Notes under the pieces: model-generated
Databases searched by the model: none
What the model saw: the letters and a program-made list of their open reading frames with translations, nothing else
What the model was told of the DNA's origin: nothing
Assembly: GCA_964486935.1 (NCBI GenBank)
Contig: CAZAPG010000031.1
Location: 1-64,000, forward strand
Origin: CAZAPG01 sp964486935
GTDB taxonomy: Bacteria > Chloroflexota > Anaerolineae > 4572-78 > J111
DNA: 64,000 nucleotides
Direction: 5' to 3'
Shown here: positions 57,028 through 64,000 of the stretch, in pieces
How positions within the stretch are numbered: position 1 is the stretch's first letter
Layout of the letters: the number at the start of each line of letters is the position of its first letter
Translations under genes and position numbers: made by a program

Positions 57028-58584
57028 ATGGCAGATTATCTTTTAGGGCTTGATTACGGCACCGGCGGGGCCAAAGCCTGCATCATCAACCCCGATGGCG
57101 AGGTTTTGGGCTTTGCCTTTGAAGAGTATCCCTTTTACCACGACAAACCCGGCTGGTCCGAGCACGACGCCCCGCTGTACTGGACCATTGCCTGCCGCTT
57201 GATTAAACAATGCCTTGAGCAGGGCCACGTCGGCCCCGCTGAAATTCGCGGCGTGTCCGTCTCCTCGGCGCTGCCGTCGATGGTGATGGTCGACAAAGAG
57301 GGCAACCCCATCCACCGGGCCTACAATTTAATGGACCGGCGCGCCACCAAAGAGGTCAACTGGCTCAAAGAAAACATTGGCGAGGAGCGCATCCAAAAGC
57401 TCACCGGCAACCGCATCGAGGACCACCCCGCCGTGGTTAACCTGCTGTGGGAAAAGAACAACCGGCCTGACTCCTTCAAGAAAATCCACAAAGCGCTGAC
57501 CATCGACGGCTTTATCACCCTCAAGTTGACCGGCCAGGCCGTGATGAATTACGGCGCGGCCCCCTTTTACGGCGTGGCCTACGATTTGGTCGGCGAAAAA
57601 TTTGACGAGCAAATGCTGGAAGAAATTGGCATCTCCGCCGGCCTGTTCCCCACAATGCACCGCTGCGAAGAGATAATTGGGGAAGTTACTTCCAAAGCGG
57701 CGGCTGAAACCGGCCTGACGCCGGGCACCCCGGTAACGGCCGGGCAGGTGGATTTCAACGCCAGTTGCATTGCCGCCGGCATTACCGAACCGGGCGATAT
57801 CATGAGCAACCTGGGCACGGTGGGCAACTTTGGCGTGGTGCACAGAAGCAAAGAGTTCAACTTTTCGCCCGTTGGATTGTCGATGATTAACCTGGCCTTC
57901 ACCATCGACTCGGCCCATACCTACATTACCATTCCCTCGACCACCACCGGCGGGCAGTCCATCCGTTATTTGCGCGACAACTTTTCCCAGCTTGAAATCG
58001 AAACCGAACGCGCTCTGGGCGTCAGCTCCTACGATTTGCTGAACCTGCAAGCCGGAAAGGTTCCGGTCGGCAGCGACGGCCTGATTATCCTACCCTATCT
58101 GATGGGCGAGCGCACCCCCATTTGGGACACGGCGGCGCGGGGCGTCATCTTTGGCCTCTCGCTCAATCACACCAAGGGACACGTTGTGCGGGCTATGATG
58201 GAAGCCGTGGCCTACGCCCTGTACGACTCGTACCGGCTCATCAAGCAGGCCGGCCTCAAAATCAACTACCCCATCGTGCTCAACGAAGGCGGCGCGGTCA
58301 GCAAACTGTGGCGGCAAATCATCACCGATGTCTTCAACGTGCCAACTGTGCTGGTCAAGCGGCGCACCGGCGCGCCCTTTGGCGATGCCATTTTGACCGG
58401 CGTGGCGACCGGCGTGTTCAAGGATTTCTCGGTGGCCAAGGAATGGGCGGAATACATTGACGAGTTAACGCCCAACCCCAAAAATCACGAGCGTTACATG
58501 GAGTGCTTCGCTCTCTACAAACAGATTTATGAGCATGTCAAAGGCGATTTTAAGGCGCTGGCTCAGTTGAGAGATAGTTCATAG
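57028..58584 (+). CDS. FGGY-family carbohydrate kinase (xylulokinase-like) 1
   Basis: The 518 residues begin LLGLDYGTGGAKACIINPDG (first phosphate loop) and contain GTPVTAGQVDFNASCIAAG, the nucleotide motif ILPYLMGERTPIWDTAARG, and the C-terminal NEGGAVSKLWRQIITDVFN typical of FGGY kinases. It should phosphorylate a ketose or sugar acid from ATP. The GGAGGT ribosome site is strong. Upstream lies the mobile element; downstream are two aldolases, consistent with a kinase-aldolase sequence. Confidence 0.9.
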   Translation: MADYLLGLDYGTGGAKACIINPDGEVLGFAFEEYPFYHDKPGWSEHDAPLYWTIACRLIKQCLEQGHVGPAEIRGVSVSSALPSMVMVDKEGNPIHRAYNLMDRRATKEVNWLKENIGEERIQKLTGNRIEDHPAVVNLLWEKNNRPDSFKKIHKALTIDGFITLKLTGQAVMNYGAAPFYGVAYDLVGEKFDEQMLEEIGISAGLFPTMHRCEEIIGEVTSKAAAETGLTPGTPVTAGQVDFNASCIAAGITEPGDIMSNLGTVGNFGVVHRSKEFNFSPVGLSMINLAFTIDSAHTYITIPSTTTGGQSIRYLRDNFSQLEIETERALGVSSYDLLNLQAGKVPVGSDGLIILPYLMGERTPIWDTAARGVIFGLSLNHTKGHVVRAMMEAVAYALYDSYRLIKQAGLKINYPIVLNEGGAVSKLWRQIITDVFNVPTVLVKRRTGAPFGDAILTGVATGVFKDFSVAKEWAEYIDELTPNPKNHERYMECFALYKQIYEHVKGDFKALAQLRDSS

Positions 58585-58611
58585 GCGCAAAGCTTATAAA
58601 AAGAGTTAACC

Positions 58612-59421
58612 ATGATTCCACTTGGAAAAACAGTTCGATTGAAAAGATTACAGAATCCGGAGTCCGGTCGAATTTTGACGGTTGCTATTGACCATGCCCC
58701 AAGTTACGGGGTTCTGGCCGGATTAGAGAATATCAATACCGTAATTAGCCGCGTGGCAAGCGGCAATCCAGATGCCATTATGCTAATGAAAGGCCCGGCC
58801 CAACAATGTTTTGAGGCATACGCCGGTCGCATTGCCCTGGTGATGAAATCATCCACCATATCTCCCTTTCACCCTCAGCACGACGTTTGGGTTAATCACG
58901 TGGAGGATGCGCTCCGGCTTGGGGCCGACGCTATTGCTATGGCCCTGACCATCGGCAGTCCAGAGCAACCCCGGCTGGTTTCAAACCTGGCCGCGCTTGT
59001 CCGCGAGGCCGAAAAGGTGGGCATGCCGGTGATTGTTCACGCTTATCCCAATGGCAAACTTGTGCCGCCGGATGAGGTCTATTCGGCCAGGCAGGTGAGC
59101 TACGCGGCTCGCCTGGGGATGGAGTTGGGCGTTGATATTGTTAAAACGTTCTACACCGGTTCCACAGAAACATTTGCCCAGGTGGTCAAGGCAGCCTCTC
59201 CGGCTCTGGTAGTTGCCGCCGGAGGCCCCCGGCTAGATACCGACGCCGATGTGCTGCGGATGGCCTTTGAAGTGCGTCAGGCCGGCGCAGCAGGGTTAAC
59301 CTTTGGCCGCAATGTTTGGCAAAGTGAGCAGGCCGCCTCAATGATTCGGGCCTTGAGCCATATTCTGCACCACAATGGCTCGGTAGACCAGGCCATGAGC
59401 AAACTGGCTGAAGGAGCGTAA
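58612..59421 (+). CDS. Class I aldolase of the DhnA/LsrF family
   Basis: The 269 residues form a TIM barrel: ILTVAIDHAPSYGVLAGLEN, VWVNHVEDALRLGADAIAM, VDIVKTFYTGSTETFAQVVK (Schiff-base lysine) and GAAGLTFGRNVWQSEQAASM (phosphate site). The family holds DhnA-type fructose-bisphosphate aldolases, LsrF and related ketose-phosphate lyases. It should cleave a phosphorylated ketose to DHAP or a related fragment. It starts 27 bases after the kinase stop and four bases before the next aldolase start. Confidence 0.87.
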   Translation: MIPLGKTVRLKRLQNPESGRILTVAIDHAPSYGVLAGLENINTVISRVASGNPDAIMLMKGPAQQCFEAYAGRIALVMKSSTISPFHPQHDVWVNHVEDALRLGADAIAMALTIGSPEQPRLVSNLAALVREAEKVGMPVIVHAYPNGKLVPPDEVYSARQVSYAARLGMELGVDIVKTFYTGSTETFAQVVKAASPALVVAAGGPRLDTDADVLRMAFEVRQAGAAGLTFGRNVWQSEQAASMIRALSHILHHNGSVDQAMSKLAEGA

Positions 59422-59424
59422 ACG

Positions 59425-60303
59425 ATGCCACTGGTAACTTCAAAAGAGATTCTGGCAGATGCCCGGCGAAGAAAATACGGGATTCCCAGCCTGTTGGCCG
59501 GTAATCTTGAAATGGTAGTAGCCCAGGTCAAGGCCGCCGAAACGTGTCGCGCCCCGCTGATTCTGGCTTTTAACCAGGCCGTAACCCCGCAAATTCCGCT
59601 GGAGATGGGCGTAATTATGATGGTTGAGGCGGCTAAAAGGGCCGCCGTGCCGGTTGCCACCATTTTGGACCACGGGCGGGGCCTTGAAGACGTTGCGCAA
59701 GCCATTCACTATGGTTCGTCATCGGTAATGTTTGACGGTTCGTTGCTGTCTTATGAAGAAAATGTCAGGCAAACCACAGAAATTGTGCGGATAGCGCACG
59801 CGGTGGGTGTTTGCGTAGAGGCAGAACTTGGCAGCGTTGGCGGCTCGGCGGTGGAGGTTGGGGTTAGCAATTATGAAGGGGCCGCAGAAGGCGACGGCAA
59901 TTTTACCGACCCCGACATGGCGGTAGATTTTGTCAACAGAACCGGCATCGACGTGCTGGCCATCTCGTTTGGCAACGCTCATGGCGTGTACGCTGGCAAA
60001 CCCTGCCTTGACCTGAACCTGGTGCGCCGGATCCATGCCCTGGTTGATATCCCCCTGGTCATGCACGGCGCATCGGGCCTGCCCGAAAGTGATTACCCCG
60101 GTATAGTTGCCAGCGGCATCAGCAAGGTTTGCTATTACACCGCAATGGGGCTTGGAGCCGCTAACGATATCAAAAATATGCTGACCGGCGCCGATGAACG
60201 GACCATTGTCTATCACCATATTATTTCAAGGGCGATAGATTATTTTTACAAAGATACCAAAAGATTGTTGGACCTGCTGGGTTGCTCAGGCGCAATAAAT
60301 TAG
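59425..60303 (+). CDS. Class II ketose-bisphosphate aldolase (GatY/FbaA-like)
   Basis: The 292 residues have zinc ligands in TILDHGRGLEDVAQAI and HGASGLPESDY, the catalytic acid region SVMFDGSLLSYEENV, EAELGSVGGS (acidic ligand) and ISFGNAHGVYAGKP (His ligand). It cleaves fructose- or tagatose-type 1,6- or 1-phosphates into DHAP and an aldehyde. Two unrelated aldolases side by side suggest two different phosphoketose intermediates. It is separated from the previous gene by three bases, so they form one translation unit. Confidence 0.9.
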   Translation: MPLVTSKEILADARRRKYGIPSLLAGNLEMVVAQVKAAETCRAPLILAFNQAVTPQIPLEMGVIMMVEAAKRAAVPVATILDHGRGLEDVAQAIHYGSSSVMFDGSLLSYEENVRQTTEIVRIAHAVGVCVEAELGSVGGSAVEVGVSNYEGAAEGDGNFTDPDMAVDFVNRTGIDVLAISFGNAHGVYAGKPCLDLNLVRRIHALVDIPLVMHGASGLPESDYPGIVASGISKVCYYTAMGLGAANDIKNMLTGADERTIVYHHIISRAIDYFYKDTKRLLDLLGCSGAIN

Positions 60304-60345
60304 ATAGATCAACCTGATGACTCTCAATTCCACCAACGACATCCA

Positions 60346-60397
60346 CCCAAAATGTACCATTGGGGGCGGCCATCAGCAGTCGTCCCCATTTTTTAAG
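60346..60397 (+). terminator. Weak terminator-like hairpins after the aldolases
   Basis: CCCAA/TTGGG (60346-60364) is followed by GGGG-CGGCC...GTCGTCCCC and six T (60392-60397). Stems are imperfect. The CAAAATGTACC loop also occurs in the stem at 38468-38489. Partial termination inside the operon is possible. Confidence 0.4.
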
Positions 60398-60467
60398 CGT
60401 TGTTGATGCCACAGGCCTAGTCAGGTCCAATGCAAACCTACAGCCACAGGTGAAAAAGGAGAGGATT

Positions 60468-61520
60468 GTGAAATCAGCATTTTTAGTAGGCCCCCAAACT
60501 ATTGAAATTAGAGATGTCCCCGACCCGGTTGCTCCCGATGATGGGCTGATACTAAAAAGCGAAGCCTGCGGCGTTTGCGGCTCTGACCTGCGGCGCTGGC
60601 GCGACGGCCCACCTCAGGGCGTTGCCGGGCTGGTGCAGGGCCACGAGCTGGCCGGCACGGTGGTGGAGGTCGGCCAAAACGTCAGGGATTATGCCGTGGG
60701 CGACCGGCTGGCAATTGCCCCCGATATTCACTGCGGCAAATGCTACTACTGCCAGCGCGGCCTGTACAACCTGTGCAACAATCTGCGGCTGGTGGGCATC
60801 ACGCCCGGCATCAACGGCGGCTTTGCCGAAAAGGTGGCGCTGACCGGCGAAATTCTGACAAACGGCATCGTTCACCCGATGCCCGCCGGCCTGTCGTTTG
60901 GCGAGGGGGCGCTGGCCGAAACGCTGTCATCGGTGCTGGCCTGTCATCACAAAGCCGGCACCAGCCTGAATGACACGGTGGCGATTATGGGGGCCGGACC
61001 CATCGGCTGTTTGCACGTGTCGGTCTCAAAGGCGCGAGGGGCGCGCACCATCATCTCCGAACCCAGCGAGACCCGCCGCGAAACGGCCAATCGCTTTGAC
61101 CCGGATGTGGTTGTTGACCCTTTCAATGAAGATTTGAAAGCCATCGTTCGGGATATGACCGGCGGCGTGGGCGCCGATATTGTGATTTGCGCCAATCCCA
61201 TCGCCGCCACCCAAACTCAGGCCGTTGAAATTGTGCGCAAAGCCGGGCGAGTGGTGCTGTTTGGCGGGCTGTCCAAAGCAAACCCAATGACCACGCTGGA
61301 TGGCAACCTCATTCACTACGGCGAAATTGAGCTGGTCGGCGCATTTTCCTATCACCCCACCTTTCACCAAGAGGCCCTCAAACTTCTCAGCCGCAAAATC
61401 ATCCCCGCCGATTTGATGATTACCCACACCTTCCCGCTGGATAGAATAAGCGAGGCCTTTGAAATCTCCAACGCCGGCGAGAGCCTGAAAGCGATTGTTA
61501 CGCCGCAAAAGGAGCGGTGA
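60468..61520 (+). CDS. Zinc-dependent medium-chain dehydrogenase (third in island)
   Basis: The frame opens at 60360, but the family start KSAFLVGPQTIEIRDVPDP begins at a GTG at 60468 with AAAGGAGAGG four bases upstream, giving 350 residues. Catalytic ligands are in EACGVCGSDLRRW and QGHELAG; the structural lobe is CGKCYYCQRGLYNLC; the NAD site is VAIMGAGPIGCLHVSVSKARG. It resembles sorbitol/erythritol-type dehydrogenases and is most similar in layout to the gene at 43060. It should oxidise a polyol or ketose intermediate. Confidence 0.88.
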   Translation: MKSAFLVGPQTIEIRDVPDPVAPDDGLILKSEACGVCGSDLRRWRDGPPQGVAGLVQGHELAGTVVEVGQNVRDYAVGDRLAIAPDIHCGKCYYCQRGLYNLCNNLRLVGITPGINGGFAEKVALTGEILTNGIVHPMPAGLSFGEGALAETLSSVLACHHKAGTSLNDTVAIMGAGPIGCLHVSVSKARGARTIISEPSETRRETANRFDPDVVVDPFNEDLKAIVRDMTGGVGADIVICANPIAATQTQAVEIVRKAGRVVLFGGLSKANPMTTLDGNLIHYGEIELVGAFSYHPTFHQEALKLLSRKIIPADLMITHTFPLDRISEAFEISNAGESLKAIVTPQKER

Positions 61521-61666
61521 TGAAAACCGGTACAGCTTGAGCCGAGATGCTTTCCGTATGGCGCGTAGTGCGTATTGCGTAGTGCCGCACCACGCAGCCT
61601 GGTTGCAAATGCGTGGCGGACGGCCCAGGGTGGACGGGATAGACCTACTTTCAAAGGAACATTACA
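61521..61666. other. Intergenic stretch with GCGTAGTGC repeats
   Basis: GCGTAGTGC occurs twice (61563-61571 and 61577-61585). The second copy forms the hairpin GCGT-a-GTGC/GCAC-c-ACGC (61577-61595). No promoter of good quality and no gene was seen. It looks like a small repeat-derived insertion between dehydrogenase and kinase genes. Confidence 0.45.
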
Positions 61667-63172
61667 ATGTCACTCATCGGCTTGGATATCGGGACAACCG
61701 GCTGCAAAGCGATTGTATTTGCTGAAGATGGAACTATTTTGGGCCGGGCTGCCCGCGAGTATGCCATCCTCACCCCGCAGCCCGCCTGGGCCGAGCAGGA
61801 CGCTGAAAACGTCTGGAAGCTGGCAATGGCCTCGCTGGGTGAAGCCGTGGCCGGGGTCAAAAACGACCCGCCGCTGGCGCTGGCCCTATCCTGCCAGGGC
61901 GAGGCCGTGATTCCGGTAGATAAAGACGGCAACGCCCTGCGCCCGGCGATTCTGGGGATGGACACCCGCACCGGCGCGGAAGCCGGCTGGCTGGCCCGCC
62001 AGTTTGGCGCGGAAAATCTCTTCAACCGCACCGGCATGCCGGTCAACACCGTCAACACCCTGCCCAAACTGCTGTGGCTGCAGCGCCACGAACCGGAGTT
62101 GTGGCAGTCGGCCCACCAGTTTTTGCTGTACGAGGACTTTTTTCTGCGACGCCTCAGCGGGCAGGCCGCCATCAGCCATTGCCTGGCCTCGCGCACCCAA
62201 ATGTACGATTTGACCGCCGGGCAGTGGGCCGCCGACCTGCTGGCCGGGTGCAACATCGAACCGGAACGCCTCGCCCCCCTGGCCCCTGCAGCCGGCGTTG
62301 TTGGCAAACTGCGCCCGGCGTTGGCCGACCAACTGGGCCTGAGCCGCGATTTGCTGCTGGCCGGCGGCGGACACGACCAGGCTTGCGCGGCGCTGGGCAG
62401 CGGCGTCATCCAAAACGGGCTGGCGATGGTCTCCACCGGCACCGCCGAAGTGGTAGAAGTGGCGATGGATACGCCCGCGCTGGACAAAGCCTTGCGCGAA
62501 GGCGACATTTCGGTGTACCGGCACGTAGTGCCCGGCCTCTACCTGGCGATGACCCTCAACCACAGCGGCGGCCTGTCGCTGCGCTGGTATCGGGACACGC
62601 TGGGCAAATGGGAGGTTGCTCAGGCCGGTCAAACCGGGCAGGATGCCTATGACTTGCTGCTGGCCGAGGCTCCACCCGGCCCCACCCGCCTGCTCTTTTT
62701 GCCCCACTTTTCCGGCAGCGGCACGCCCCGGTGGGATAACGCCTCCAAAGGCGCTGTGTTGGGCCTGACCTTTGCCGCCGACCAGCCCACCCTTGCCAAG
62801 GCGCTGCTGGAAGGGCTGACCTTTGAGCTGCGCAATAATCTTGACCTTTTACAAGCGGTGGGCGTCGCCATCAATGAACTGCACGCGGTGGGCGGCGGCG
62901 CAAAAAGCGAGGTGTGGCTGCAACTCAAGGCCGACATTTGCCAGATACCGTTGCGCGTCCCGCAAGTCACCGAGGCCGCCTGCCTGGGCGCGGCCCTGCT
63001 GGCCGGGGTGTCCGCCGGCGTATTCCCCAACTTCGCGGCGGCTGTCTTGCAAACGGTTCATTTCGACCGGCGCATCGAGCCGCAAGCCAAAAATGTGGCG
63101 GCCTACAACGAGCGCTACCAACTCTACCGGCAGGTGTATCCCACCTTAATTGAACTTCAGCGTCAATTGTGA
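61667..63172 (+). CDS. FGGY-family carbohydrate kinase (xylulokinase/gluconokinase-like) 2
   Basis: The 501 residues begin LIGLDIGTTGCKAIVFAEDG and contain PAILGMDTRTGAEAGWLARQ, LAGGGHDQACAALGSGVIQN, FLPHFSGSGTPRWDNASKGA and AVGGGAKSEVWLQLKADICQ, a full FGGY kinase set. It differs clearly from kinase 1 and is closer to xylulokinase- and gluconokinase-type proteins. Two kinases in one cluster fit two branch intermediates. RBS AAAGGAA precedes the ATG. It is the last gene before promoter P2. Confidence 0.9.
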   Translation: MSLIGLDIGTTGCKAIVFAEDGTILGRAAREYAILTPQPAWAEQDAENVWKLAMASLGEAVAGVKNDPPLALALSCQGEAVIPVDKDGNALRPAILGMDTRTGAEAGWLARQFGAENLFNRTGMPVNTVNTLPKLLWLQRHEPELWQSAHQFLLYEDFFLRRLSGQAAISHCLASRTQMYDLTAGQWAADLLAGCNIEPERLAPLAPAAGVVGKLRPALADQLGLSRDLLLAGGGHDQACAALGSGVIQNGLAMVSTGTAEVVEVAMDTPALDKALREGDISVYRHVVPGLYLAMTLNHSGGLSLRWYRDTLGKWEVAQAGQTGQDAYDLLLAEAPPGPTRLLFLPHFSGSGTPRWDNASKGAVLGLTFAADQPTLAKALLEGLTFELRNNLDLLQAVGVAINELHAVGGGAKSEVWLQLKADICQIPLRVPQVTEAACLGAALLAGVSAGVFPNFAAAVLQTVHFDRRIEPQAKNVAAYNERYQLYRQVYPTLIELQRQL

Positions 63173-63202
63173 GGGTTGTTAAACTCATTTGATTTGTAGA
63201 AT

Positions 63203-63258
63203 TTGACAAAAGTAATCGCCAGTATTATCATATTGGTATGAGGTATGACCACTTACCA
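63203..63258 (+). promoter_or_regulatory. Promoter P2 with the same operator as P1
   Basis: TTGACA (63203-63208), a 17-bp spacer and TATCAT (63226-63231) are followed by TTGGTATGAGGTATGACCAC (63233-63252) and then TTACC. Within the operator block 23 bases are identical to those at 44156-44178, and the two promoters share spacing. The same regulator should thus control the operon starting at 44269 and the lactonase-like gene. A leader of about 130 nt without notable structure follows. Confidence 0.78.
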
Positions 63259-63368
63259 AAAAATACCCAATTGTCTCCTGACTCACTTTTAGGTAATTCG
63301 CCCCATCCAACCCACCGCTCGTTTAGTTGTTCTCTTACCAACCAACAACAATAGAGGGGATTGTGGCA

Positions 63369-64000
63369 ATGAAGCTACCAAAAAATGTGCAATTTTACGG
63401 AAAAGATGAACCGCTGCCCGAACAAATGGAACTTCGGGCCGGTCCCTTATCATTAATTTATGAAGGCGGCGACCTGCGCTATATCCGGTTGGGCCAGCAC
63501 GAAATTCTGCGCCGGGTTTATGTAGCGATTAGAGACCACAATTGGGGCACGATTACGCCGCTCCTTTCCAATGCGCACATGGAGATTGGCGCAGACTCAT
63601 TTCGCATCAGTTATGATGCGCAGAACCGGCAGGGTAATATCGACTTTTTTTGGCGTGGCGTCATTACGGGTGAGGCTGATGGTACTATAAAATTTATTAT
63701 GGATGGCCAGGCCCGCTCAACCTTTCGGCGGAACCGTATTGGGTTTTGTATTCTGCACCCGATGGAGTGCGCCGGGGTTGCCTGTCAAATTGAGCATGTA
63801 GACGGAACCGTTGAGCAAACTGCCTTTCCGCAATATATTGGGCCGCAGTTGGTGGTTGATGGCATCATCAAACCTGTCCACCCCTTTGCGGAGATGCGGG
63901 CAATGACCTACCAGGTGTCGTCCGGTTTGCAAGCCGAAATTCGTTTTGAAGGCGAAACGTTTGAAATGGAAGACCAGCGCAACTGGACCGACGCCTCGTT
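63369..64000 (+). CDS. apnL: D-apionate-lactonase-like protein, 3'-truncated by the window edge
   Basis: The frame starts at ATG 63369 and is open to the end, so only 210 residues are visible. The visible part is beta-rich: LRAGPLSLIYEGGDLRYIRL, RRVYVAIRDHNWGTITPLLS, DFFWRGVITGEADGTIKFIM, STFRRNRIGFCILHP and EDQRNWTDAS. This matches my memory of the N-terminal domain of ApnL-type D-apionate lactonases, large proteins that open a branched-sugar lactone. Active-site residues lie in the part not shown. It is expressed from P2 under the shared operator. The identification is from pattern memory, so confidence is moderate. Confidence 0.5.
   Translation, partial: MKLPKNVQFYGKDEPLPEQMELRAGPLSLIYEGGDLRYIRLGQHEILRRVYVAIRDHNWGTITPLLSNAHMEIGADSFRISYDAQNRQGNIDFFWRGVITGEADGTIKFIMDGQARSTFRRNRIGFCILHPMECAGVACQIEHVDGTVEQTAFPQYIGPQLVVDGIIKPVHPFAEMRAMTYQVSSGLQAEIRFEGETFEMEDQRNWTDAS

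Overview
The window reads as one chromosomal segment of a mid-to-high GC, heterotrophic bacterium, most likely a member of the Chloroflexota (Anaerolineae-like). The basis is the gene mix and protein style: GNAT-type argA next to argCBD, large hybrid kinases and PknK-like kinases, Pro-rich lipoproteins and many zinc dehydrogenases. This assignment is inference. No rRNA, tRNA, CRISPR array, phage genes or intact transposase were found. Promoters of the TTGACA-17-TATAAT type are easy to see and fix several starts.

Layout. 1-2.5 kb: tail of an unknown gene, a substrate-binding protein and a GT4 glycosyltransferase. 2.5-6.4 kb: arginine synthesis (argC, argB, argD, GNAT argA) behind a promoter and a long leader ending in a terminator-like hairpin. 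6.5-9.9 kb: membrane proteins, a GT39-like glycosyltransferase, a structured leader and a 36-residue membrane ORF. 10.1-16.9 kb: P5C dehydrogenase, then a hybrid histidine kinase, a lone receiver and a receiver-PP2C phosphatase. 17-23.1 kb (minus strand): a CadC-like repressor with an overlapping perfect-palindrome operator, a Zn/Cd/Pb P-type ATPase, a Gfo/Idh/MocA oxidoreductase, a lectin-fold protein, acylphosphatase and a lipoprotein hydrolase. 23.4-36.8 kb: enolase, a Ser/Thr kinase-ATPase-TPR regulator, malQ, an aminotransferase, a DtxR-type repressor, a flavoprotein, a DUF4139 protein and a second hybrid kinase. 36.9-40.2 kb: beta-CASP nuclease, YitT protein and an unknown protein.

40.4-64 kb is a carbohydrate-catabolism island. 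It opens with a SorC-type regulator that has a TGTTCA operator array around its own promoter, a SAF-domain oxidoreductase and a zinc dehydrogenase. A long co-directional gene run follows: a mutarotase-like protein, a fucose/arabinose-isomerase-family enzyme, an ABC importer without its own ATPase, a divergent GroEL-like chaperonin, an Asp-box beta-propeller, a zinc-lobe-less dehydrogenase, a TIM-barrel isomerase, a methyltransferase, a SIS isomerase, an FGGY kinase, a class I and a class II aldolase, another dehydrogenase and a second FGGY kinase. A promoter nearly identical to the one at the head of this run then drives a gene resembling D-apionate lactonase, cut off by the window edge. The simplest reading is uptake and breakdown of an unusual, possibly plant-derived branched sugar through isomerase-kinase-aldolase and oxidative branches.

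The most striking item is the GroEL paralogue inside this sugar operon. It keeps the nucleotide-binding motifs, but the two aspartates needed for ATP hydrolysis appear substituted, and its stop codon overlaps the start of the propeller gene. Two families of small non-autonomous mobile elements are also visible. One is a 173-bp IS66-like element in two inverted copies with 8-bp target duplications. The other is a GGGTGTGTCC-ended family in four copies with 8-9-bp duplications, all in regulatory regions. One copy of the first family has replaced the C-terminus of the PP2C phosphatase.
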